NCBI RefSeq assembly: GCF_026535915.1
Contig: NZ_JAFNPF010000001.1
Coordinates: 1,798,001 to 1,862,000 of the forward strand
Length of the DNA stretch: 64,000 nt
Source of the DNA: Snodgrassella sp945267035
GTDB lineage: Bacteria; Pseudomonadota; Gammaproteobacteria; Burkholderiales; Neisseriaceae
Reading direction: 5' to 3'
Position numbers and translations under genes: made by a program. The notes below the pieces were generated by a model. It was not told the DNA's origin and made no database searches. It was given only the letters and a program-made list of their open reading frames with translations. Shown one piece after another: positions 9,616 to 19,000 of the stretch (the first letter of the stretch is position 1; each line of letters begins with the position of its first letter).

Positions 9616-10164
9616 TTATTCTTTATAAAAATACAAACCATAATTCATAACTAAAGCCATAATTAGCATGAATATATTTTCATATTGCGCATAAGGGTTT
9701 GGAATTTTAGGAAGAACTTTAGCATACTCCAAGGGTAGATTTATATTTGGATTATTCGGATCGTAAATGATTGTTTCACTGCTATACGCTGATTCGTTAT
9801 TTCCAGGGTAATAACGCATTCCAGTAAAAAAATATCCTTCACTAAAAACCAATAAATTATTGTTTCTATAAGTTATTCCATTTACTTCAAAATAATACTG
9901 ATAACGATAAATCGGTGGCTTAAATGTTTTATATTTGCTTCTGGCATGGTCATAAAATATAATTTTCCCTTCTGTAATACACTTCTTATCTGGACAATTT
10001 AACGACAATAGATACTCAGCTTTTTTTTGTAAAGGTATATATTTCTTGTATTTAGCATTAAAATCACCGATTATACTAAATAAACATAGTCCCAGCACAA
10101 AAGGACCGATTAACTTTAGAAAATATTTTACAAGTGGGCGTTCGGTATCTATTCTATCGTTCAT
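9616..10164 (-). CDS. DUF3592-like membrane protein, array copy 3
   Basis: 182 residues, intact, nearly identical to copy 2 over the extracytoplasmic domain. Two membrane segments flank the domain with CPDKKC and the Tyr-rich strand. It is the copy closest to the lipoprotein genes. Function unknown; DUF3592 resemblance is by eye from the repeated YxxxFxVNG and YDPxNP pattern. Confidence 0.8.
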   Translation of the reverse strand: MNDRIDTERPLVKYFLKLIGPFVLGLCLFSIIGDFNAKYKKYIPLQKKAEYLLSLNCPDKKCITEGKIIFYDHARSKYKTFKPPIYRYQYYFEVNGITYRNNNLLVFSEGYFFTGMRYYPGNNESAYSSETIIYDPNNPNINLPLEYAKVLPKIPNPYAQYENIFMLIMALVMNYGLYFYKE

Positions 10165-10282
10165 ATTCTCTGTTAGAGTAAATTTATATAATTTTGTTAT
10201 AGTATATTATTTTTTGACAAAATTCATTTATTATTTTTATTAATCATTAGGTAACGTATCATTCTAAAGTTTGAGTACTATA

Positions 10283-10329
10283 GTCATGATAAAAAATAGA
10301 TTGGTTCTACCACAACGCCACTGTTATTC
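10283..10329 (-). pseudogene. Remnant of fdhE 3' end, copy 3
   Basis: Identical or nearly so to the remnant at 9261, again between a DUF3592-like gene and a lipoprotein 5' fragment. Confidence 0.75.
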
Positions 10330-10379
10330 GCACAATCGATTGCGTTAACTCTGACAGTTAATGTATTTTTTATTAAAGT

Positions 10380-10475
10380 TTTTTCTACATAATAGCCTTT
10401 ATATTAATCAGATATATTGCAACCGCTTAATAGCAGTATAAGACCGGTTATGATTAATAAACGGCTGTTAATCAT
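10380..10475 (-). pseudogene. Lipoprotein 5' fragment with premature stop, copy 3
   Basis: Start at 10475, lipobox then NISD and TAA as in the other two copies. It begins only about 30 nt past the end of the intact lipoprotein gene at 10508, so this is the hinge between the two kinds of array. Confidence 0.75.
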
Positions 10476-10507
10476 GGTTTTTCCTTTAATCAGGTTTTGG
10501 CCAGAAC

Positions 10508-10897
10508 TCACATTACTCTTTTTCCGCGCGCTCTTCGCTCAGCATCACGTTTTTCCGCCTGTATTGCTAAATAAGTACCATAAGTCGGGGTTCCTCGGTC
10601 TTCCATGCACCGACGATACATGGGTTCATTAAAAACTGTGTTTTTATAACCTTTCCTTTCAAGTCGATTTTCCGGTTTAGAAGCCAATTCTGAACAATAT
10701 GCAGCATTTTGTTTTCTTAACTCTTTCTTTTCTGGTGATTCGGCATTTAAGTAAGCCTCACTCTCTTTAAGATATTCTTTAATTGAAGATCTTTCTACAT
10801 AATAGCCATTATACCAATCAGATATATTGCAACCTGTGAATAGTAAACTTAAGCCTGTTAACCACAATAATTTGATCTTAGCGCGGCGGAACTGCAT
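10508..10897 (-). CDS. Small lipoprotein, array copy 1 (possible immunity protein)
   Basis: 129 residues. Signal peptide followed by lipobox LLFTGC, so it should be lipidated; the family has no name I recognise. After the Cys comes NISDWYNGYY, then a variable charged stretch, PEKKELRKQN, two Cys (YCSELASKPENR and RRCMEDRG) and a basic tail. It is the copy furthest from cdiA. Residues about 30-52 vary among copies while both ends are conserved. An immunity role against the CdiA C-terminal domain is inferred from position only. Confidence 0.85.
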   Translation of the reverse strand: MQFRRAKIKLLWLTGLSLLFTGCNISDWYNGYYVERSSIKEYLKESEAYLNAESPEKKELRKQNAAYCSELASKPENRLERKGYKNTVFNEPMYRRCMEDRGTPTYGTYLAIQAEKRDAERRARGKRVM

Positions 10898-11030
10898 TTT
10901 TCCCCATATTTAAAATACTTCGGTGATGACTGCTATTGGTACGATTTATAACCGGATCATATTGTTAAAATCTTTTTTTTCATATACGAATATCTTATTG
11001 AATACTAACCATAATTCAATTTATCCTGAC

Positions 11031-11067
11031 AATAGTTATTGCAGTTTGTCATACTGCAATAACTATT
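11031..11067. terminator. Perfect 15-bp hairpin in lipoprotein unit
   Basis: Arms AATAGTTATTGCAGT and its exact reverse complement around a 7-nt loop, between lipoprotein copies 1 and 2. It lacks a long T run, so it may be a transcript-processing or stability element rather than a full terminator. Confidence 0.5.
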
Positions 11068-11110
11068 TTCAAATTTATATCAGATATAGCATTATTATAA
11101 AAATATCTCC

Positions 11111-11202
11111 CCGCACGCTCTCTGCTTTAGCATCACGTTTTTCCTCCTACCTTGCTACATAAGTTATATAAATCGGGGTGCAGCGGTATTCCATGCAATT
11201 AT
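11111..11202 (-). pseudogene. Decayed 3' fragment of lipoprotein gene
   Basis: One minus-strand frame reads NNCMEYRCTPIYITYVAR, a stop, then EEKRDAKAES, matching RRCMEDRGTPTYGTYLA and AEKRDAERRARG of the intact copies. It lies just downstream of copy 2. It is older than the intact copies, judging by divergence. Confidence 0.7.
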
Positions 11203-11228
11203 TATTATCACGCATATTTGGCCGGAAT

Positions 11229-11618
11229 TCACATTACTCTTTTTCCGCGCGCTCTCCGCTCAGCATCACGTTTTTCCGCCTGTATTGCTAAATAAGTACC
11301 ATAAGTCGGGGTTCCACGATCTTCCATGCACCGACGATACATGGGTTCATTAAAAACTGTGTTTTTATAACCTTTCCTTTCAAGTCGATTTTCCGGTTTA
11401 GAAGCCAATTCTGTACAATATGCAGCATTTTGTTTTCTTAATTCTTTCTTTTCTGGTGATTCGGCATTTAAGTAAGCCTCACTCTCTTTAAGATATTCTT
11501 TAATTGAAGATCTTTCTACATAATAGCCATTATACCAATCAGATATACTGCAACCTGTAAATAGTAAACTTAAGCCTGTTAACCACAATAATTTGATTTT
11601 AGCGCGGCGGATCTGCAT
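11229..11618 (-). CDS. Small lipoprotein, array copy 2
   Basis: 129 residues, differing from copy 1 at only a few positions (MQIRR for MQFRR, CSIS for CNIS, YCTEL for YCSEL). Lipobox LLFTGC and the same two downstream Cys are kept. The upstream sequence contains the CAGATC-CCGCGC-TAA pattern that in the cdiA frame reads ADPPR and stop, as at the cdiA end. Confidence 0.85.
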   Translation of the reverse strand: MQIRRAKIKLLWLTGLSLLFTGCSISDWYNGYYVERSSIKEYLKESEAYLNAESPEKKELRKQNAAYCTELASKPENRLERKGYKNTVFNEPMYRRCMEDRGTPTYGTYLAIQAEKRDAERRARGKRVM

Positions 11619-11752
11619 TTTTTCCCCATATTTAAAATACTTCGGTGATGACTGCTATTGGTACGATTTATAACCGGATCATATTGTTAAAATCTTTCTT
11701 TTCATATACGAATATCTTATTGAATACTAACCATAATTCAATTTAACCTGTC

Positions 11753-11789
11753 AATAGTTTCTGCAGTTTGTCATACTGCAATGACTATT
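11753..11789. terminator. Imperfect hairpin in lipoprotein unit
   Basis: Same position and loop as the hairpin at 11031, but with about three mismatches in the arms, so this copy is decaying. Confidence 0.35.
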
Positions 11790-11832
11790 TTCAAATCTAT
11801 ACCAGATATAGCATTATTATAAAAATATCTCC

Positions 11833-11922
11833 CCGCATGCTCTTTGCTTTAGCATCACGTTTTTCCTCCTACCTTGCTACATAAGTTATATAAATCGGGG
11901 TTCAGCGGTATTCCATGCAATT
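11833..11922 (-). pseudogene. Decayed 3' fragment of lipoprotein gene
   Basis: Equivalent to the fragment at 11111, just downstream of copy 3; recognisable by the ATGGAATACCGCTG and GCATCACGTTTTTCC (plus-strand) matches to intact genes. Confidence 0.65.
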
Positions 11923-11954
11923 ATTACTATTATCACGCATATTTGGACCGGCAT

Positions 11955-12344
11955 TCACATTACTCTTTTTCCGCGCGCTCTCCGCTCTTCTCGCCGTTTT
12001 TCCGCCTGCCTTGACGTATAAGTGCCATAAGTCGGGGTTCCGCCGTCCTCCATACATTTCGAATACATGGGTTCATTAAAAACTTTGTTTTTATAACCTT
12101 TCCTTTCAAGTCGATTTTCCGGTTTTGAGGCCAATTCTGTACAATAATCATCATTTTGTTTTCTTAATTCTTTCTTTTCTGGAGATTCGGCGTCATAGAA
12201 AGCTTCACTCTCTTTAATGTATTTTTTTATTGAAGACCTTTCTACATAATAGCCATTATACCAATCAGATATACTGCAACCTGTAAATAGTAAACTTAAG
12301 CCTGTTAACCACAATAATTTGATTTTAGCGCGGCGGATCTGCAT
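11955..12344 (-). CDS. Small lipoprotein, array copy 3
   Basis: 129 residues with lipobox LLFTGC. It is a mosaic: the N-terminal half matches copies 1-2 (VERSSIKKYIKESEAF), the middle matches copy 4 (DAESP and QNDDYCTEL, NKVFNEPM), and the tail is its own (TYTSRQAEKRREERR). This pattern suggests recombination between copies. Confidence 0.85.
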   Translation of the reverse strand: MQIRRAKIKLLWLTGLSLLFTGCSISDWYNGYYVERSSIKKYIKESEAFYDAESPEKKELRKQNDDYCTELASKPENRLERKGYKNKVFNEPMYSKCMEDGGTPTYGTYTSRQAEKRREERRARGKRVM

Positions 12345-12478
12345 TTTTCCCCCATATTTAAAATACTTCGGTGATGACTGCTATTGGTACGATTTATAAC
12401 CGGATCATATTGTTAAAATCTTTTTTTTCATATACGAATATCTTATTGAATACTAACCATAATTCAATTTAACCTGAC

Positions 12479-12515
12479 AATAGTTATTGCAGTTTGTCAT
12501 ACTGCAATAACTATT
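12479..12515. terminator. Perfect 15-bp hairpin in lipoprotein unit
   Basis: Same perfect 15-bp arms and 7-nt loop as at 11031, between lipoprotein copies 3 and 4. Confidence 0.5.
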
Positions 12516-12558
12516 TTCAAATCTTTATCAGATATAGCATTATTATAAAAATATCTCC

Positions 12559-12648
12559 CCGCACGCTCTTTGCTTTAGCATCAAGTTTTTCCTCCTGCCT
12601 TGCTACATAAGTTATATAAATCGGCATTCAGCGGTATTCCATGCAATT
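12559..12648 (-). pseudogene. Decayed 3' fragment of lipoprotein gene
   Basis: Third copy of the degenerate 3' fragment, directly downstream of lipoprotein copy 4. Confidence 0.65.
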
Positions 12649-12680
12649 ATTACTATTATCACGCATATTTGGACCGGCAT

Positions 12681-13067
12681 TCACATTACTCTTTTTCCGC
12701 GCGCTCTCCGCTCAGCATCACGTTTTTCCGCCTGTATTGCTAAATAAGTACCATAAGTCGGGGTTCCACGATCTTCCATACAAAGACGATACATGGGTTC
12801 ATTAAAAACTTTGTTTTTATAACCTTTCCTTTCAAGTCGATTTTCCGGTTTTGAGGCCAATTCTGTACAATAATCATCATTTTGTTTTCTTAACTCTTTC
12901 GTTTCTGGAGATTCGGCATCATAATAAGCATCTCTCTCTTTATGTGCTCTTCTTATGGCAGCGGTTTCGGCATAATAGCCATTATACCAATCAGATATAC
13001 TGCAACCTGTGAATAGTAAACTTAAGCCTGATAACAACAACTTAATCTTAGCGCGGTGGATCTGCAT
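12681..13067 (-). CDS. Small lipoprotein adjacent to cdiA (array copy 4, best immunity candidate)
   Basis: 128 residues from MQIHRAKIK, chosen over a 13-residue-longer start because GGAAAGAG sits a few bases upstream. Lipobox LLFTGC. Residues about 31-52 (AETAAIRRAHKERDAYY) differ strongly from the other copies, while NISD/SISDWYNGYY at the front and the basic tail are conserved. The gene overlaps the last 20 nt of cdiA, so its translation is probably coupled to the toxin-like exoprotein. This is the place where CDI loci keep cdiI. A lipid-anchored periplasmic immunity protein would imply a toxin acting at the periplasm or membrane; that is inference. Confidence 0.85.
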   Translation of the reverse strand: MQIHRAKIKLLLSGLSLLFTGCSISDWYNGYYAETAAIRRAHKERDAYYDAESPETKELRKQNDDYCTELASKPENRLERKGYKNKVFNEPMYRLCMEDRGTPTYGTYLAIQAEKRDAERRARGKRVM

Positions 13068-16000
13068 GATATCTCTTTCCTTCAAAGTTAAAATAACGTT
13101 TGCCATTTACTTCATGTATCGGAATATGGGTGGTATTAATAAGTCTATGTGTCCATTTGTTGTATGTTCTCACCGTACCAAACCTATCAATCAAATTGAT
13201 ATTGCCGTTAGCATCGATTACATATGCCTGAGCAAGAGTTGGATTGATTAATCGACCATTCTCATCCCTATTGATATTGCCTCCTACTGATTTTTCAATT
13301 TTATCAAACTCAGGATTTGTAATCGGTTTACCAGTATTTCTATCAATATATTTATTACCATTTTCATCTTTTAGATATTCTTCAAGGTAGTAGTGACCAT
13401 TATAACTGCTGTGACTATAACATGAGCCAAACGGATTACCTATACATTCTCCTGCTGTTTTTAGATTCATCCCAACCAAGCGACCAACAAAGTCAGTATT
13501 GAGGTTGGACAAAAATAGTGTGCTGCTGATCCCATCCTTATCAACCCAACCATTATCTTGGAGCTGGGCAAATGCACCTATTTGGTTCGCTGCTGGGCCT
13601 AATACTTTGGTAGCGGCAATGGGCACATTGGTTACATTCTTCCTATTTATTAGGTAAGCCATGCTGATTTTGTCCGTCATTGATCCACGGCTATGGTTAT
13701 TGCCCATGATTTCTGTGCCGGTCTCTTTGGCCAACTGTTTAAGAATAGCATTGGTTTTTTGTGCATTGGATAAAGGCAGTCTACCTCCCAACCACTCATT
13801 AATTTTATCGTAGAAGGCATATCCACCTACTTCGCCTAACCCAGGGACAACTTCAACAGTGGGGTTATTAATCACAACATACAGATTGCCATTCTTTGCT
13901 GCTTCTGGGTTTTGTTTGACTGCGTTTCTAAAGGCGGCTTCTTCGTTATTGTAGATACCCGGATTTGATACGAATATTGCTTTGCCATCCATGATTTCTC
14001 CGTAATCATAGATCTCTATTGCCGTTCCATCAAATGGGGCATTTTTATTCTCTTCTTTGGTCAGTTTGCTTCCATCACTGGCTGCTATGGCATCCTGAGC
14101 ATTATTGATGTCTTTACAAAAATACTGTTCTGCCGATCCTGAACAGCTAACTTTGTAGACTTTACCGGCAGTGATGTGTTTGGCAGCGTTTTTAGCATAA
14201 TCGGCGTGTAAGGCCACTGTTTCTAAGACAGCAGTACCGAAATCACCTGCCCATAATATGCCAAGGGCAGTATCCAGATAGGCAATATTCTGTTCCATCT
14301 TGCGCCCTTCTTTTTCTAATTCGATGCTTTTTTCTGTTCTGAGACCGTTATGTTTTTTCCGCTCTTCTTCGGCTTCTTCATATTTTTTACGTGCCCGTTT
14401 CAGCAGTTCTTTTTTTAGATCTTGTCGATTTTGATCAAATTCTTGGCTGACTTCGCGTTGTAAATCTAGTTCTGCCTGAACTTTGTCTTTATCGAAGTTG
14501 TTAGCCAGATATCCGGCTTTATTGGCATAGTTATCGCTGTTAATATCAGTGTGAATGGCCGCAATGGTAGCAGCAGTTGATTTACCGCTACGCTGTTGCT
14601 GTGCATCGGCATCGGTAATGCTGATGTTGCTGGTATTGATGCCACTATGGGTTGTACTATTGCTATGACCACTATCACGTCCAAATCCCATGGATTTGTT
14701 TACACCTGTATCGCCTTGATTGGCTAGGTGGATGGTGTCATTCTGACTTGGCTGATCTTGCCCAAGTGCTGAGCCACTGATGGTAACTCCGCCACCAAAT
14801 CCAAAGCTGCTACCTTTGTAATCGCTGTGATTTTCTATATCGCTGTAGGTAAGGCTGCCGGTGGTGAGGCGGTTTTTACCCGACGCTTCGGCTGCTTGTG
14901 TTGAGGTGATGATGGCACCTTTAAGATCGGTATTGCCTTTGACGTTAATCTGGTAGCCGTCATCACCAGCGATGATGCCACTTTGTTCGGTCACGCCGGC
15001 ATAATCAGCTTTAATTTTGCTTTTACTATAGCTGGCTGAGCCAGAGGCACCATAGCCTACAGTTACTTGCCCACTGATGTTTTCCTGCTTGCTGTCATAT
15101 TTAGCGGTGTCTTGCAAGCTTTCGACGTTCAGTTCGGCGGCATCAATGCTGACGCCTTTGCCGGTTACTTGTGCGCCTCTGATGTTGGTAGCACCTCCAC
15201 TGATGATGCTGGTGTGACCACTGCTACTGCCAATATGGGTATTGCGGTGGCTGGTTTCGTCGCCATTACCATGACCCCGTCCATAATTACCACCTGCGGT
15301 AACACCAAAGGCAAATCCATCTGAACCATAGCTGATGGCTACGCCGGCATTCCAGCCACTGGATTTGTTTTTGCTGCGCTCGCTGTGGCTTTGTTCGGCT
15401 GCCAATAGGTTAATTTCGTTGTCTGCTTGTAAATAGGTCCCTAAGTTTCCACTGACATCAGAACCAACTATGTTGATATTGGAATCTTTGCCGGCGCCGG
15501 TAGCCAATAAGTTAACTTGTCCTCCTGCGTATATTTGACTAGCAGATGCCATAGTGGTTTCGCTATGGCTTTCCTCTCTACTTTTTTGTTGTCCAACGGT
15601 TACGCTGACACTAACATTTTTAGCTGTCTGCGGATTGTTAAGATCTTGAATGGCATTAGCGGCTTTATAAGCATCCATGCCTGCATTAAAGGCTGCCATG
15701 GCATTAACACGCTTGTTTTTGCTTTTACCAACTCGATTATAGGCAGTGGTAGCTGTTTGAACAGCATTTATTACTGGGACATTGACTGCTACTGTTAAAC
15801 CGCTTTGTTTATAAGTATGAAGATAATCGTTGATATACTGATCTTGTGCAGCAGCGATATCTATCTGTTTAGCAACTATGTTTATATTGCCTTGGGGTGA
15901 CATGACTGTACTGCCAGTTTGATGGTAATGATTACCGGCAATAATGGTGGTATTACCCTTTAGGCTACCAACTGTGCTGCCGCTGTGTGAGGTGCTAACA

Positions 16001-19000
16001 TCGGTTGTCGTCGTGGCATCACGCATATTACCAATGGTAAACCCAATACCTCCTGAGCTCATAAAGCCGGATTTTTTCTTAACAATTTGACTACTACTCA
16101 AATAATGATCTTTGGCAGCATTGATGGTTATGTCTTTACCTGCTTTTAGGTGTGTTTGATTATCTGAAATTATATTACTACCTTGTATATCAATGTCATT
16201 TTCAGCCTGTAAATGAACATGAGCGCCGGTGATGTTACTGGCTATGCTGGTATCGCTATTGCTGCTAATGCGCACATCTTTTGTGGACTTAGACATGAGA
16301 CCGCTGTGTTCTTCGTGGTAGGCTAAAAGATTATCGGTAGTGGCACGACCTTCTTCTATATTGATGTTTTTACCGGCTTTAATGGATACGGTACCGAAAA
16401 GGCTATCTATATCCGCTGCGCGAATATGTGTATTACGCTGACTTTGGGTGATGATATCGCCGGTAGCTTGGATGAAGGTTCCGATTTCGGTGGTACTGGC
16501 ATTTTTAATTTGATTTTGTTCAGATTCAAAACCATGATCCATCCGGCTATTGGTAACTGTGGATAGGTTGATGTCTTGTCCAGCTTGTAGGTAGATGACG
16601 CCATTGCTGCTAACATTACTTGCAGTTAAGTTTATATCTTTTCCTGCTTTGGCACTTAACTGGCCGTCTTTGGTAGTCACATAAAGTCCGGCAAACCGAT
16701 CGGTATTTTCCGCTATGAAGTGGCTTTGATCTATATGATTTTCGGTTTTGCGGGTTGTGCTGTTGCTATTAATATTGTTATCTGCTTGAAGTAATAACAT
16801 ATTGCCCGCAATAATCTGCCCACCAATATTATTAATATCATTTTTGGCTTCTAAATTGACGATATCACTGTATATCTGCCCGCCAAGGTTATTGATATTT
16901 TGTGCACCAAGATCAATCAGTTTACGACCGGCAATGGTTGCATTATTGTTCAGATCTCCTTGCAGTTTCATCTGAATAACATTGGCACTAATTAAAGTTC
17001 CGCTGGCATCCAAATCTCCTGGACGGGTAACAACATATATTTGGGGTACGAGTGCTGTCGTTTGACTGCCATCTGGCAAGGTAATGGTTTGGCTAACCAA
17101 CCAAACAATGTCAGTTGTCAGTCTGGCTACTTGTTCAGCACTCAAGGCGATTCCAGGGGTTAGGTTCATGGTTTTACCCACGCTGATACCCGCATCCATA
17201 AGTGCTTTGAATTGTTCTTCGTTATTACTATAGTTCTCCAGTCGGACTTTGCCGGTTAGGCGGGCTATCTGTTCGCTGATTAAACGTTGCTCATAGTAGC
17301 CATCTCCCAATCGCTTCTGCATGTTATCTGGGCTTTGTCCAAAAGCGTTGAGCATGTAATCACTACCAAGCCACTTACTACCGTTGATAAATGCCGGATC
17401 CGTTTCGATTATAGGTCGATTGTTGTTATCTTTGTTGATGCTGAATAAAGACTGATTGGGTAGGTTGGTATTGGGGCTAATCGTGCTAATTTCCTGAGCT
17501 TGATTTTGGTCCCCAGTATTGATTTTAATAGTACTAATGGTTGCTGAGGTGGCTGCTCCAGGTGCACTAGCTCCAGTGTAATGGTCATCATATTTAACTA
17601 TGTTGAGTTTGATTGGCGTAACTTGATCAGCCGGATTATAAGGCACAGGATCACTCCAGTCTGAAACATGACCGGTACCTTTCGAATTCCAACCTACTGA
17701 ATGATGTTTGGATATCCCTTTTTCAATGACTCGATGTTCACCTTCAGCATCAATATTGTTAACCTGATTTTGACTAATTTTTATGCCATTGGCTAATATT
17801 TGACTTTTATCGTTGGTTAGGGTTTGCCCATCTATTGTCAGTAAACCACCTGATATTATTTGAGCTGGGTCGCTTTCATCAACATAGGTTTGTGTTTCGT
17901 AGTGAGTGTATTCATATTGGGTATAGTCTTCGTATTCAACACCGTCAAGATAGATAGTGGTTGCATGACCCCAACCTGTTACATGGGAAGAGTCCAATAT
18001 CTCATTGTGACCATCAGGCTGATAAGCAATAACTTTTTTGCGCGAACCGGGAACTTCTTTTACTGAGGAAGAAAAATGTAAATTGCGATTGGTCAGTTTA
18101 TTGGTTCTCAAGGTCATGTCACCACCAGATCGAATCTGGGCACTGGCATTATCTAAGCTATTGGCAAAACCGCTTGCCTGTTGTTTACTATCTAAACTTC
18201 CTCCAACCCATAAACTGCCTTCACTGGATAAAAGTGCATGTTCGCGATTAACGATATTTTTAGCACCTATATCTAATCTTGATCGTGCAGCAATAGAGGC
18301 AGCCGAAATTTGCTGATTAATGTTTTCTTCCTGATTAATCAGGCTGTCAGCAGAAATAGCAATATGGTCACCATAAATTCTGCCTGTACCTATGTTGTTT
18401 AAGGTATTACTTGCTTCAAGCCAAGCTAAGCCATTGCTGTTAATCAGTCCTCGGTTAATTATATCGGTTTTGGCATTGATATGAGTACGATTATTACTTT
18501 GAATAATACCTGTATTTCGATTATCTATATTGTTAGCTTGAATGGTGATGTTTTCACCACTTTCTAATTTATGTAAATTGGTTATATCACCCTGGGTATT
18601 CAAGGTTAGATTGTGACCAGCTTGTATGTCCGCATCAATTTGGAAATTATTGATAAGATTTATTTCTAAATTTTCTCCTGCAGCCAGTTTACCAGGGTTG
18701 TACAATGATTTTGCTTGGATAGTGGCATTTTTTCCGGCCAAAATTGAACCCGCATCACTATTATCTATGGTCAATGAATGACGGTTATCATCATGTATGG
18801 TTAAATCGTTAACTGAACTTATTTGCCCGCCCTGATTATTGAAATGAGTATTAATGTTGGCGTTTAGTTGTTTATTGCTGCGAATAGCACCTTGCCGATT
18901 ATCCAAAGTATTGGTGTGTATAGATATATCTTCGGCATCGATAGAACCATGCTGATTGTCGATTGCTTTACTATTAATTTGGGCATGGGAACCAACAATT

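Larger units (their letters stand above)
7480..10507. repeat. Tandem array of three ~1.02-kb units carrying DUF3592-like genes
   Basis: Three direct repeats begin with the genes ending at 7569, 8595 and 9616 (spacings 1026 and 1021 bp). Read on the minus strand, each unit holds a lipoprotein 5' fragment with an early stop, a remnant of the fdhE 3' end, then an intact 182-codon gene; a lipoprotein 3' fragment lies between units. The left end fades out at about 7455-7480, where the sequence GTGCATAAAATTTATTTAAT matches the unit spacer but the bases before it do not match well. Confidence 0.85.
10508..12680. repeat. Tandem array of ~0.72-kb lipoprotein units
   Basis: Direct repeats with spacings of 721, 726 and 726 bp between the gene ends at 10508, 11229, 11955 and 12681. 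Each unit (minus strand) holds an intact lipoprotein gene, a decayed 3' fragment of the same gene, a strong hairpin, and about 100-200 bp that may be an echo of the cdiA 3' end leading into the next gene. Confidence 0.9.

Noticed and set aside
7569..13067. CRISPR array
   Set aside because: Regular spacing is at 0.7-1.0 kb and the repeated parts are protein genes; no short repeat/spacer pattern.
7480..13067. Insertion sequence or transposon as the cause of the array
   Set aside because: No transposase frame, terminal inverted repeats or target duplications seen; boundaries coincide with gene fragments instead.
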